Source of the DNA: an uncultured Cohaesibacter sp.
Lineage (GTDB): Bacteria; Pseudomonadota; Alphaproteobacteria; Rhizobiales; Cohaesibacteraceae
Direction: 5' to 3'
DNA: 64,000 nt
NCBI RefSeq assembly: GCF_963677725.1
Contig: NZ_OY782507.1
Location: 4,561,567 to 4,625,566 of the forward strand
Shown here: positions 55,519 through 64,000 of the stretch, piece by piece
How positions within the stretch are numbered: the first letter of the stretch is position 1
Layout of the letters: every line of letters starts with the position of its first letter
The notes under the pieces: model-generated
Seen by the model: only the letters and a program-made list of their open reading frames with translations
What the model was told of the DNA's origin: nothing
The model's database searches: none
Program-made: the position numbers and the translations under genes

Positions 55519-56274
55519 TGGGTAATGTCTCCACGAAACAGCGCGCCGACAACCGTTCTGGCCAATGTTACAGGCACCCGGCAGGTTCGCGTTATTCCGT
55601 TTTTGTCTGATGACGACCCTGCCTTTCGCTGTGGAAGGATATGCAAACCGTCCAATTCCAGGGCGTGCAGTCGTGCTGCAATGCTGTCTCTGGAGTTGGG
55701 GCCGGTTCTCATATGCATGACCAGGCGAGGTCCTCTTGTTATAAATTTCGTTCCCGGCGAAGCCTTTAATCTGGCGTCCGGGGTCGGGGTTCGGGGCCAC
55801 CAGCCGAGGGCAGTTTTTTCATGCGTCCCGTACTGCGGCGGAAAATCGGCGTGTCAGGCTAAAGTCCTGACTTGTCTAGGTATTTTGCATCAAGCTTGGT
55901 ATGTCCGAGGCGTCTGCGCATCTCGCGAGGCGTCACATTTCGTGCTGTTCAGTCTTCCTGCATCTGACCAGCTGCCGCGTGCGCTGATGGCTTTGAAACC
56001 GGATCAGGTCAGCGGACAGTCGAATCGGATCATTGCTATGCAACAATTACCTTTTTTCTTTGTAGGGTTCCTAAATCAAATATGCAAGTCTTGGTCCGGA
56101 TTTAGCTCACCTTTAGGCGTGTTTTCAAAGACGAACTGAGTATAGCCGAATCCTTAATAGCAACTTTCTGTCAAGACGGGGTTAACCTTGAGGCTATTAT
56201 GGTTTAGCAACTGTTGCCAAACCGAGCCTCGTTGATTGCTCGTCCCCGTCACAGGATGCCTCAAGAGTTCGCCG
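55519..56274. other. Long divergent intergenic region rne/amiC
   Basis: 756 bases. The rne frame is open to 55800 but the added sequence is not RNase E. A long rne leader is expected because RNase E controls its own mRNA in well-studied bacteria. The right part contains an AT-rich patch near 56040-56090. No gene is recognised. Confidence 0.4.
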
Positions 56275-57612
56275 ATGATGTTGTCCAGTCTGTTACCCCT
56301 CGTTCGTTATCACCTGATGGCCCCTTTGCTGGTTTTGCTGATTGCGGCCGTGAGCCTGAATGGCTTTGGTGTGTCCCATCTGCATGCGGCCACCAAATCG
56401 ATGGCCGCGGCGGATGAAGCAGAAGAAGCGGAAGACGATGCTGTGGTCGTGCAGGCTGTGCGGACGACAGGCGATGCCAAGAAAGCCAAATTCGTTCTTG
56501 ATGTCTCGCGCCCGATTGGCTTTAGCGTCTTTGCCTTGTCAGAGCCCTATCGGCTGGTGATTGATCTGCCGGATCTTACGTTTGAAATGACCCATTCCAT
56601 GGCCGAGGTCGAACGCGGCATGGTGCGCAATTTCCGCTTTGGCAATTTTGGCGAAACGCGCTCACGCATCGTGCTTGACCTTAATGGCCCGGCCAAGGTG
56701 AGCAAGGCCTACACGTTGCCCGCTGTTGACAATAATGAAGCGCGGCTGGTGATTGAATTGTCTGCAGTCAAGGAAGGCGAATTCGCCAAGCAGTCCTTGC
56801 GGGATGTTATTCGGGTCGCCGTGGATGGAGAAACTCTGGCCAAGGAGGCGGCCCTGTCGGAGCATCCTTTGGCGAAAAATCCCAAAGATGCCGATCCCAG
56901 ACCTCTGGTGGTGCTTGATCCGGGGCATGGGGGCATTGATAGCGGTGCAGTCTCTTCAAAGGGGCATGTTGAGAGCAAGCTGGTTCTGGCTTTTGCACTT
57001 GCCTTGCGCGACCATTTGGTGGCTGACGGGCGTGTAAGGGTGGCCATGACCCGGGAGACGGACAAATTCATTTCCCTGTCCAAGCGGGTTGCCTTTGCCC
57101 GGGCCCGCCATGCGGATCTGTTCGTCTCTATTCATGCAGATACGGTGCGCCAGCGCTATGTGCGGGGGGCTACCGTCTATACTCTTTCTGACAAGGCATC
57201 GGATGACGTTGCCGCCGATCTGGCCCATCGGGAGAACCGGTCCGATTTGCTGGCCGGGCTAGAGATTGAGGAGAAGGACGATGTGGTCGCCGATATCCTG
57301 ATTGATCTGACCCGACGCGAGACGTCCAATCATTCCTCGCTTTATTCCCGCACCCTTGTTGGCGCGCTTGAATCGAGCATTCGCTTGTCCAAACGGCCAC
57401 AGCGCTCTGCGGGCTTCAAGGTCCTTAAAGCGCCGGATATTCCCAGTGTTTTGCTGGAGCTTGGTTATTTGTCAAACAAAGACGACGAATCCGCGCTGAC
57501 CTCTGATAAGTGGCGCGACAAGGCGATCCGCTCGATCAGCAAGTCGATCAAGGCCTTTTTTGTACGCCGGGCCAAACATAGCAGCGCGCTTTTCTCGAAA
57601 AATTCCGGCTGA
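56275..57612 (+). CDS. amiC: N-acetylmuramoyl-L-alanine amidase with AMIN domain (AmiC-type)
   Basis: Periplasmic zinc amidase that cuts the stem peptide from septal peptidoglycan during daughter-cell separation. I chose ATG 56275 (445 residues); TTG 56236 is possible. Signal peptide: residues ~12-39 (MAPLLVLLIAAVSLNGFG). AMIN domain about 55-165 (FVLDVSRPIGFSVFALSEPY). The amidase_3 domain begins at ~210: VVLDPGHGGIDSGAVSSKG (first zinc His), KGHVESKLVLAFALAL (Glu), LFVSIHADTV (second His), and the catalytic Glu in VLLELGYLSN. The next gene is mrcA. Confidence 0.94.
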   Translation: MMLSSLLPLVRYHLMAPLLVLLIAAVSLNGFGVSHLHAATKSMAAADEAEEAEDDAVVVQAVRTTGDAKKAKFVLDVSRPIGFSVFALSEPYRLVIDLPDLTFEMTHSMAEVERGMVRNFRFGNFGETRSRIVLDLNGPAKVSKAYTLPAVDNNEARLVIELSAVKEGEFAKQSLRDVIRVAVDGETLAKEAALSEHPLAKNPKDADPRPLVVLDPGHGGIDSGAVSSKGHVESKLVLAFALALRDHLVADGRVRVAMTRETDKFISLSKRVAFARARHADLFVSIHADTVRQRYVRGATVYTLSDKASDDVAADLAHRENRSDLLAGLEIEEKDDVVADILIDLTRRETSNHSSLYSRTLVGALESSIRLSKRPQRSAGFKVLKAPDIPSVLLELGYLSNKDDESALTSDKWRDKAIRSISKSIKAFFVRRAKHSSALFSKNSG

Positions 57613-57919
57613 AACAGAAGTTTGTTACGGATTGCACGCGGTTTGACAAATTCCTGACCCATTTACAATGCAGCAAAGTCGCAACAGGTCAGTCCTTTTG
57701 CTGCCCCAATCGCCATGTGAGTGTTGCAAATTCAAATCGGGCGGCATAAGCCATTGCCTTAAGGATATTGAATGCTGCCTGCTTGCGTGACGATTCGTGC
57801 GGTGTGTGCAGCAGGTATTAGAGTTTGCTAAAAGGGCTGCGGTCAGGGATTTGACGGGCAACCTGCCTGAGCGACAGGGTGAGCGACAGGGCGGGCCAAC
57901 AGAAGCAATAGGGACAGAT
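57613..57919. other. Intergenic region amiC-mrcA
   Basis: 307 bases with no evident gene. The mrcA frame is open from 57797 but without family sequence. No T-tract hairpin follows amiC. GGGA at 57911-57914 serves the mrcA ATG. Confidence 0.4.
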
Positions 57920-60376
57920 ATGATAATTTGGCGATTCTTCGGCTTTCTATTTGCCGCAGGCTCCGTTCTGTTCATCGTCGTGGCGATGGCTGTCTATATT
58001 TTCCTCAACTCCATGATGCAGGGGCTGCCGGACTTTACCGCGCTGAGGAATTATGAACCACCGGTGATGACGCGTATTCACGCGGGCAATGGTGAGTTGA
58101 TGGCGGAATATGCCCGCCAGCGTCGTTTGTTCCTGCCGATTCAGGCGATCCCGGATCGCGTGAAACAGGCTTTTCTGTCCGCCGAGGACAAGAATTTTTA
58201 TGAGCATGCGGGTATCGATTATTTCGGGATTGCCCGTGCGGTTCTGACCAACATTCGCAATTATGGTCAGGGACGTCGTCTGGTCGGTGCGTCGACGATC
58301 ACCCAGCAGGTCGCAAAGAACTTCCTTCTCACCTCCGAGCAGTCCTACGAACGCAAGATCAAGGAAGCGTTGCTGTCGATGCGTATCGAGCAGGCTTTCA
58401 GCAAGGATGAGATTCTTGAGCTTTATCTCAACGAGATCTTCCTCGGGATCGGCTCCTACGGCATTGGTTCGGCGGCGTTGCACTATTTTGACAAGTCAGT
58501 GCACGAGCTGAACCTGGCTGAAGTTGCCTATCTGGCCGCTTTGCCGAAAGCTCCCAACAATTACCATCCGATCCGTCATACTGAGAAAGCCATTGAGCGT
58601 CGCAACTGGGTTATCGACCAGATGGTCAATAATGGCTATGTGACGGTTGAAGAGGCCAATCAGGCCAAAGCGATGGATATGAAGGTCAAGTTGCGGTCGC
58701 GCGGGGCGCATATTTTCGCAGCTGACTATTTTGCTGAAGAGGTGCGGCGCTGGATCGGCGAGGAATTTGGCGAAGACAAGCTCTATAATGGTGGCCTGTC
58801 GGTTCGTACGACGCTGAATGTTGGCTTGCAACAGGAAGCCCGCAAGGCGCTGAATGACGGGCTGGTGAAGTTTGACCATACCAAGGGCTGGCGCGGACCG
58901 GTCACGACGATTGATCCGTCTGGCGATTGGGGTCGCAAGCTCGTCAAGGTCGAGCCTTTGAGCGATGTGCCGGAATGGCGATTGGCTGTTGTCCTGTCGG
59001 CTGAAGGCAAGGAAGCAACCATCGGCCTGCGGCCCGAAATCGACGAGACGGGCAAGGTATCCGCAGACCGGACAACCGGGGTGCTTTCTGCCTCTGACTT
59101 CAAATGGGCCAAATGGGCAAAGGGTGATCGCAAAGGCAAAGCTGTCAAGGCTGCTTCGGACATTCTCAATCCCGGCGACGTGGTCTATGTCAGCAGTGAG
59201 GGCGAGGGTGGCAAGTATGATCTTGAACAGGTGCCCGAAGTGTCCGGTGCGCTGATCGCCATGGATCCTTATACTGGCCGCGTGCTTGCCATGGCTGGCG
59301 GATTTTCCTTTGCGCAGAGTCAGTTCAACCGCGCAACGCAAGCCTATCGTCAGCCGGGCTCTTCCTTCAAACCGTTTGTCTATGCAACGGCGCTGGATAA
59401 CGGCTATACCCCATCCAGCGTGGTGATGGATGCGCCGATCGAGATCCAGCAGGGCGGTGGACAGGGCATTTGGCGGCCACAGAATTATGGCGGCAAATTC
59501 TATGGTCCTTCGACGCTGCGGCTTGGGATTGAACGGTCTCGTAACGTGATGACCGTGCGGCTGGCGCAGGATATGGGCATGCCACTGGTTGCGGAATATG
59601 CACAGCGGTTTGGTATCTATGACAATCTGATGCCTGTTCTCTCCATGGCTCTGGGGGCTGGTGAGACAACCGTGTTGCGGATGGCAACAGCCTATTCGAT
59701 GCTGGCCAATGGCGGGCGGCGGATCACGCCGACCTTTGTCGACAGGGTGCAGGATCGCTACGGCAAGACCATCTACAAGCATGATCAGCGTATTTGTGAA
59801 CAATGCAACGTGCAGAGCTGGTCCTATCAGGACGAGCCGGAAATCATCGACAATCGTGAGCAGGTGCTCGATCCGATGACGGCCTATCAGATCACTTCCA
59901 TGATGGAAGGGGTCGTGCTGCGCGGGACTGCTCCGGTTGTGCGTAAGGTTGGCAAGCCGATTGCGGGCAAAACCGGCACCACCAACGATGAGCGTGATGC
60001 CTGGTTTGTGGGCTATTCGCCGGATCTGGTGGTTGGTGTTTATGTGGGCTATGACCGACCGCGCCCGATGGGGCGTGCTGCATCGGGTGGCCATCTGGCT
60101 GCGCCGATTTTTACCGACTTCATGAAGGTGGCGCTTGCGGATCAGCCCAAGAAACCGTTCCCGGTACCCGAAGGTCTTCAGTTGATTCCGATTGACCGTC
60201 GCACGGGCCTGAGGGCATCGGCCAGCGGTCAAGGGGTTATTCTGGAAGCCTTTAAACCCGGCACCGCACCGCCCGACAGCTATTCCATCATCGGTTTCAC
60301 CGAAGATATGGGGCGTCCGGTTTCCGCGCAAGAGGCTGAACGGGCCTTGACGCAGGGTACAGGCGGTCTGTATTAA
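57920..60376 (+). CDS. mrcA: Penicillin-binding protein 1A (bifunctional)
   Basis: Class A PBP that polymerises lipid II and cross-links the peptides. I chose ATG 57920 (818 residues, MIIWRFFGFLFAAGSVLFIV), with one N-terminal membrane anchor (~5-30). Glycosyltransferase domain ~60-235 with catalytic E89 (SAEDKNFYEHAGID), STITQQVAKNFLL, and RKIKEALLSMRIEQ. An OB-like insert follows (~330-430). Transpeptidase: SSFK at 481-484, S540-R-N542, and KTG at 684-686. The soluble insert and length are typical of PBP1A (PonA/MrcA). A hairpin terminator follows at 60401. Confidence 0.95.
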   Translation: MIIWRFFGFLFAAGSVLFIVVAMAVYIFLNSMMQGLPDFTALRNYEPPVMTRIHAGNGELMAEYARQRRLFLPIQAIPDRVKQAFLSAEDKNFYEHAGIDYFGIARAVLTNIRNYGQGRRLVGASTITQQVAKNFLLTSEQSYERKIKEALLSMRIEQAFSKDEILELYLNEIFLGIGSYGIGSAALHYFDKSVHELNLAEVAYLAALPKAPNNYHPIRHTEKAIERRNWVIDQMVNNGYVTVEEANQAKAMDMKVKLRSRGAHIFAADYFAEEVRRWIGEEFGEDKLYNGGLSVRTTLNVGLQQEARKALNDGLVKFDHTKGWRGPVTTIDPSGDWGRKLVKVEPLSDVPEWRLAVVLSAEGKEATIGLRPEIDETGKVSADRTTGVLSASDFKWAKWAKGDRKGKAVKAASDILNPGDVVYVSSEGEGGKYDLEQVPEVSGALIAMDPYTGRVLAMAGGFSFAQSQFNRATQAYRQPGSSFKPFVYATALDNGYTPSSVVMDAPIEIQQGGGQGIWRPQNYGGKFYGPSTLRLGIERSRNVMTVRLAQDMGMPLVAEYAQRFGIYDNLMPVLSMALGAGETTVLRMATAYSMLANGGRRITPTFVDRVQDRYGKTIYKHDQRICEQCNVQSWSYQDEPEIIDNREQVLDPMTAYQITSMMEGVVLRGTAPVVRKVGKPIAGKTGTTNDERDAWFVGYSPDLVVGVYVGYDRPRPMGRAASGGHLAAPIFTDFMKVALADQPKKPFPVPEGLQLIPIDRRTGLRASASGQGVILEAFKPGTAPPDSYSIIGFTEDMGRPVSAQEAERALTQGTGGLY

Positions 60377-60400
60377 GACCCAACATTTTCATTCAGTCAG

Positions 60401-60430
60401 GCGGGTGCTGCAATTGCAGCATCCGCTTTG
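60401..60430 (+). terminator. Hairpin terminator after mrcA
   Basis: GCGGGTGCTGC (60401-60411) pairs with GCAGCATCCGC (60416-60426), one wobble, loop AATT, followed by TTTG. It separates mrcA from prfB 64 bases downstream. Confidence 0.7.
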
Positions 60431-60493
60431 TCATGAACGGTTGCCGGGCAGGGATGCTTCCTCCCGGTTTTTTGAAAGCAAAGCGAAAAGACA

Positions 60494-61628
60494 ATGCGCG
60501 CAGAAATTCAAAATGTGGTCGATGAAATCAAGCAGGGTCTTGCTCTGCTGAGGAGGCATCTTTGACTGGGATACAGCCCAGAAACGCCTTTTAGAACTGA
60601 ATAATCTCGCTGAAGACCCAACCCTTTGGGACGATCCGCAAGAGGCCCAAAAGCTGATGCAGGAGCGCCAGAAGCTGGAAACGGCGATCAATGGCTTCAA
60701 CAGTGCCACGCAGGATCTGGAGGATTCCATCGAGCTCATAGAAATGGGTGAGATGGAAGAGGATGCCGATATCGTCGCGGAAGCGGAGGCCACCCTGCAA
60801 GGGTTGCTTTCAGAGATCACGCGGCAACAGATTGAAACCCTGCTTTCCGGCGAAGCCGATAGCAATGATTGCTATATCGAAGTCCATTCGGGTGCGGGCG
60901 GCACGGAAAGCCAGGATTGGGCGTCAATGCTGTTGCGGATGTATACCCGCTGGGCAGAAAAATCCGGGTTTAAGGTCGAGATACTTGAAGTGTCTGCTGG
61001 CGAAGAGGCCGGGATCAAGGCTGCGACCATTATGGTCAAGGGCGAGAATGCCTATGGCTGGGCCAAGACCGAATCCGGTGTGCATCGTCTGGTTCGCATT
61101 TCGCCCTTTGACAGTCAGGCGCGTCGTCATACCTCTTTCTCCTCGATCTGGGTTTATCCGGTGATTGATGATTCCATTGATATCGAGATCAATGAGAGCG
61201 ATTGCCGCATCGACACCTACCGCGCCTCCGGAGCAGGTGGACAGCATGTCAACACCACCGACTCCGCGGTTCGTATCACCCACCAGCCGACGGGCATTGT
61301 GGTGCAGTGCCAGAACCAGCGCTCCCAGCATAAAAACCGGGCGCAGGCATGGGATATGTTGAAGGCGCGTTTGTATGAGCGCGAGTTGCAGATCCGCGAA
61401 GACAAGGCCAGTGCGGAAGCGGCCAGCAAAACCGATATTGGCTGGGGTCATCAGATCCGGTCATACGTTTTGCAGCCTTATCAGCTGGTCAAGGATTTGC
61501 GCACCGGGGTGGAAAGCACCAGCCCGCAAGATGTGCTTGATGGTGCCTTGACGCCCTATATGGAAGCGGCTCTGGCCCAACGCGCCTATGGCGACGGGGA
61601 CGAAACACCCATTGAAGACATCGTCTGA
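60494..61628 (+). CDS. prfB: Peptide chain release factor 2 (programmed +1 frameshift)
   Basis: RF2 recognises UGA and UAA stop codons. Translation starts at ATG 60494, reads 23 codons ([13 protein letters not shown]...) and meets an in-frame TGA at 60563-60565. The frameshift site is AGGAGG (60551-60556), CAT, CTT TGA C: the classical arrangement with an internal Shine-Dalgarno three bases before CTT. A +1 slip gives GAC at 60564 and a total of 377 residues. The stop-codon tripeptide SPF is at 203-205 and the catalytic GGQ at 248-250 ([15 protein letters not shown]). So RF2 can control its own synthesis. Confidence 0.96.
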
Positions 61629-61650
61629 TCCGATGACGCGATAAAACACA

Positions 61651-61676
61651 AAGCCCGGTTTTGACCGGGCTTTTTT
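61651..61676 (+). terminator. Intrinsic terminator after prfB
   Basis: AAGCCCGGT (61651-61659) pairs with ACCGGGCTT (61664-61672), loop TTTG, followed by T residues. It lies 22 bases past the prfB stop. Confidence 0.92.
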
Positions 61677-61767
61677 GTATTCAGGACAAGCGATCAGCTT
61701 CGGACTCTTGCCTCTATCCAACGCGAAAGAAACCGCGGTTTCTGGTGGAGGACGGCCAATTGCCTGT

Positions 61768-63210
61768 TCAGAGTAGGTGCCGCAATTCTTTGCCAGCGGA
61801 GAGGAAAGCATATGGGTTGACGGCCTTGCCCCGGACGCGGGTTTCGAAATGCAAATGCGGACCCGTGGAGCGGCCCGATGAGCCGACCTTGCCCAGAATG
61901 GTGCCTTTATTGACCTTTTCCCCGCGTTTGGCCAAAGCTTTGCTCATATGGGCATAGCGAGAAATTATGCCGCCACCGTGATCCACTTCAACCATAGTGC
62001 CATAGCCGGGAATGCGGCCCGATCGGGTGACGACGCCACTGCCTGCTGCGCGGATGGGGGAGCCGTAGCTTTGTGCCAGATCAATGCCTGAATGCATCGA
62101 CATGCGATTGAGGAATGGATCCTTGCGTACGCCAAATCGGCTCGACAGGCGCGCTGTGGGCAGGGGATGGGAAATGGGCAGCTTGCTAACATTGCGCTTG
62201 AGCTGCATGAAGTGATCAAGGGCAAGGGCGACCTGTTCGGCTTTTTCTGCCAGCTCATCACGATCCAGTTCGCCGGACACCGGAATGTATGGGCCACCAA
62301 CGGCCAACTCGTCAGGCTTTTCCAGCGTCACGCCCAGTTTGGCAATGCGTTGTTCGACGCGGGCGGTCTTCTTGCGAATATCATTGAGTAGATTATACAG
62401 GATGACCTGACTGTCCTGCATTTCGGTTTCCAACCGGCTGGCCGCATCGGCCAGTTTGACGATGGTGGTGTTGTCGCCTTTCACTTCCAGATTTTCGATG
62501 ACCGGTGTTGGCTTCAGGCCAAGTGGCTGGGTGTCTGCCACTTCAATTGGTGCGGTGGCTGACTTGATGTCCCTTGCCAAGGGCTGAGAGGACCGAAAAC
62601 CGAGTTTGGCAAGCTCAGTGAACCGATTGGAGATGCTCTCGCTGGAGCCAAAATCGGTATTGAAGCTTGCTGCCATGGCAACTTTTTGCGGCTGAGGGGT
62701 CGGCTCAGTTTGTGCTTTTGCTTCCTTGTTTGTCTGTTTGTCGCGCCAGGGTGCGGTTTTGGGCAAGGGAACGCTGAGGTCAGATCGAATCGTCATGCCT
62801 GCCTTGCGGGCCCTGTTGAGAATCGGTTCCAGCACAGAGGAATAGGCCTCGAAATCCGCTTGCTTGCGCATTAGGTTCTGGACGTGGGTCTCCATGACCT
62901 GCTGATCGATCATCTGGCGGCTGGCAACCCGGTCAAGCTGCGCGCGGAGTTGGGCGATCCGGTCCTCATAAGCATTTTGTGCCAGAGCCAGTTCCGAACG
63001 GGAAAAACTAATGATTTCATCGCGAAAGACCAGATAGGCGGTCGCCGACAGATACAGGCAGCTGAAAACGAGGCCGACAAAAATGACGCCGCTCATCACC
63101 CATGGGCGGATCGTAAAGTCCTGCACAACATCGCCATGGGCAATGATTATCCGGTGGGGTTCGGTGCGTCGACCAAATTCTCTACGGTTACTCTGGGAAA
63201 GCATTTGCAT
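61768..63210 (-). CDS. M23 family peptidase (LytM-type) with coiled coil
   Basis: Membrane-anchored murein endopeptidase or an activator of amidases. The 480 residues start at ATG 63210 (or 63204). A cytoplasmic N-region precedes one membrane segment (~40-62). A coiled coil follows (~68-120), with a second one around 260-350. The C-terminal LytM domain has the zinc ligands: HSGIDLAQSYG (HxxxD) and PHLHFETRVRG (HxH), with RYAHMSKALAKRGEKV between. The catalytic residues look intact, so it is likely an active hydrolase. Its context near amiC and mrcA fits cell-wall work. Confidence 0.9.
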   Translation of the reverse strand: MQMLSQSNRREFGRRTEPHRIIIAHGDVVQDFTIRPWVMSGVIFVGLVFSCLYLSATAYLVFRDEIISFSRSELALAQNAYEDRIAQLRAQLDRVASRQMIDQQVMETHVQNLMRKQADFEAYSSVLEPILNRARKAGMTIRSDLSVPLPKTAPWRDKQTNKEAKAQTEPTPQPQKVAMAASFNTDFGSSESISNRFTELAKLGFRSSQPLARDIKSATAPIEVADTQPLGLKPTPVIENLEVKGDNTTIVKLADAASRLETEMQDSQVILYNLLNDIRKKTARVEQRIAKLGVTLEKPDELAVGGPYIPVSGELDRDELAEKAEQVALALDHFMQLKRNVSKLPISHPLPTARLSSRFGVRKDPFLNRMSMHSGIDLAQSYGSPIRAAGSGVVTRSGRIPGYGTMVEVDHGGGIISRYAHMSKALAKRGEKVNKGTILGKVGSSGRSTGPHLHFETRVRGKAVNPYAFLSAGKELRHLL

Positions 63211-63471
63211 CCATACTCGTTATTTGGCTCATTCAAACAGCCAGACAGCCTTCTCCATTAGGCTTCGAGTATGGTTAATATTCCGTTACTGGTTGCGATT
63301 TCCAAAGCCAGCGCCGCGACTCAAATTCGTTTAGAAACCGTAAGTTAGCGGTTTCTAAATGGTTAATGACGATGTGGTGTGGAGCGCTAAATATATGGGA
63401 TTGTTGCATTTGCTTTTGACAAGGCAAAAGGGTTGGCGCGCCTGCCTTTCAAGCAGGCGCTGGGTGAAAAA

Positions 63472-63957
63472 TCACGCCATCAATGCCTTAGTGGCTTCCA
63501 ACACTTCTTGTGCATGGCTTTTGACCTTGACCTTGGACCAGATTTTGGCGATCGAACCCTCGGCATCAATGAGAAAGGTCGACCGTTCGACGCCCATATA
63601 GGTTTTGCCATACATCTTTTTCTCCACCCAAACCCCATAGGCTTGGCAGACCTCCAGGTCTGTATCGGCAGCAAGGGTGACTTTTAGGTCGTGTTTGGCG
63701 ACGAAATTGTCATGTTTCTTGACGCTGTCAGGGGAGATGCCGATGATCTCGACCCCAAGTTCGCCAAATTTGTCTGCCAGTTCCGAGAAATCCTTGGCTT
63801 CAATGGTGCAACCCGGCGTGTTGTCCTTTGGGTAGAAATAGACAATCACCGGCTTACCCTTCTTGGCGCTCAGTGTGACGTCGGAGCCACCATTGACAGG
63901 TAACGTAAAATCGGGAGCAGGAACCCCTTCCTGAAGTGCTGCTTTGGTATCGCTCAT
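63472..63957 (-). CDS. bcp: Thioredoxin-dependent peroxiredoxin, Bcp/PrxQ type
   Basis: Reduces hydroperoxides with electrons from thioredoxin or another thiol. I chose ATG 63957 (161 residues) with AAGGA eight bases upstream. The peroxidatic cysteine is C50 in FYPKDNTPGCTIEAKDF. The resolving cysteine found five residues later in E. coli Bcp is replaced by lysine 55, so this looks like a 1-Cys Bcp; cysteine 104 (LEVCQAYGVW) matches the third cysteine of E. coli Bcp. The C-terminal STFLIDAEGSIAKIW is typical. Confidence 0.94.
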   Translation of the reverse strand: MSDTKAALQEGVPAPDFTLPVNGGSDVTLSAKKGKPVIVYFYPKDNTPGCTIEAKDFSELADKFGELGVEIIGISPDSVKKHDNFVAKHDLKVTLAADTDLEVCQAYGVWVEKKMYGKTYMGVERSTFLIDAEGSIAKIWSKVKVKSHAQEVLEATKALMA

Positions 63958-64000
63958 CTGGCCATCCTTTCGTCTTTTTCCTGTGGTCATGGTACCTACA

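Noticed and set aside
58496..60331. A 611-codon minus-strand frame antisense to mrcA
   Set aside because: Shadow of the PBP1A gene; it has no domain signature or start signal.
60563..60565. In-frame TGA early in prfB suggesting a pseudogene
   Set aside because: It is part of the complete RF2 recoding site, so the gene is intact.

Overview
The window reads as a chromosomal core segment of an alphaproteobacterium, most likely a marine member of the Hyphomicrobiales (Rhizobiales), possibly close to Cohaesibacter. This is inferred from gene content and order: an lptF-lptG-lptD run, pepA-holC, purM-purN divergent from a CDP-alcohol phosphatidyltransferase / PerM-like / hdaA / ppk / ppx run, rnd divergent from aspS, a MaeB-type malic enzyme, a single-chain B12-dependent ribonucleotide reductase, a complex I NDUFA12-type subunit next to a DUF2155 protein, aat, accC-accB-aroQ, and amiC-mrcA-prfB beside an RNase E with a split S1 domain. 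The DNA is moderately GC-rich throughout (judged by eye, not counted). The clear exception is one AT-rich gene at 5337-6356. I saw no tRNA, rRNA, insertion sequence, prophage or CRISPR array.

Layout. 1-3423 (minus): LPS export genes, with lptD cut by the left edge. 3424-6828 (plus): pepA and holC, separated by an unrecognised AT-rich membrane-protein gene. 7028-9325 (minus): an ABC-F ATPase and a VOC protein. 9563-13659: a LigE-like GST, ndk, a GFA-family protein, a LysE-family exporter, a small secreted protein and a putative glycosyltransferase. 13739-15495 (minus): purM-purN. 15788-23264 (plus): phosphatidyltransferase, PerM-like protein, hdaA, then ppk-ppx and a linked unknown. 23328-24614 (minus) rnd; 24976-26757 (plus) aspS. 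26933-29056 (minus): a large secreted unknown. 29455-32872 (plus): two tandem CSS-motif/EAL cyclic-di-GMP phosphodiesterases. 33183-38395: maeB, amn, a small secreted protein, a second LysE-family exporter. 38500-42165 (minus): nrdJ, with a likely pair of NrdR boxes upstream. 42921-45060 (plus): a response regulator, the NDUFA12-type subunit and the DUF2155 protein. 45097-51067 (minus): aat, accC, accB, aroQ, a DsbA-type oxidoreductase and an M48 peptidase with TPR-like repeats. 51231-52379 (plus): an aminotransferase. 52474-55518 (minus): rne. 56275-61628 (plus): amiC, mrcA and prfB, the last with an intact programmed +1 frameshift. 61768-63957 (minus): an M23 peptidase and a Bcp-type peroxiredoxin.

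Themes. Envelope building is well represented (Lpt export, amidase, PBP1A, M23 and M48 peptidases, AccBC for fatty acids). So are DNA replication and its control (HolC, HdaA, NrdJ, Ndk) and translation (AspRS, RF2, Aat). Most genes are ordinary housekeeping. The parts that deserve a second look are the AT-rich membrane gene between pepA and holC, a set of three evenly spaced palindromic repeats upstream of the NDUFA12-type gene with a fourth copy upstream of aat, two terminator-like hairpins lying in the leaders of divergently transcribed pepA and aspS, several hairpins without T-tracts, and a few secreted or cytoplasmic proteins of unknown function. I found no convincing multi-gene undescribed system.
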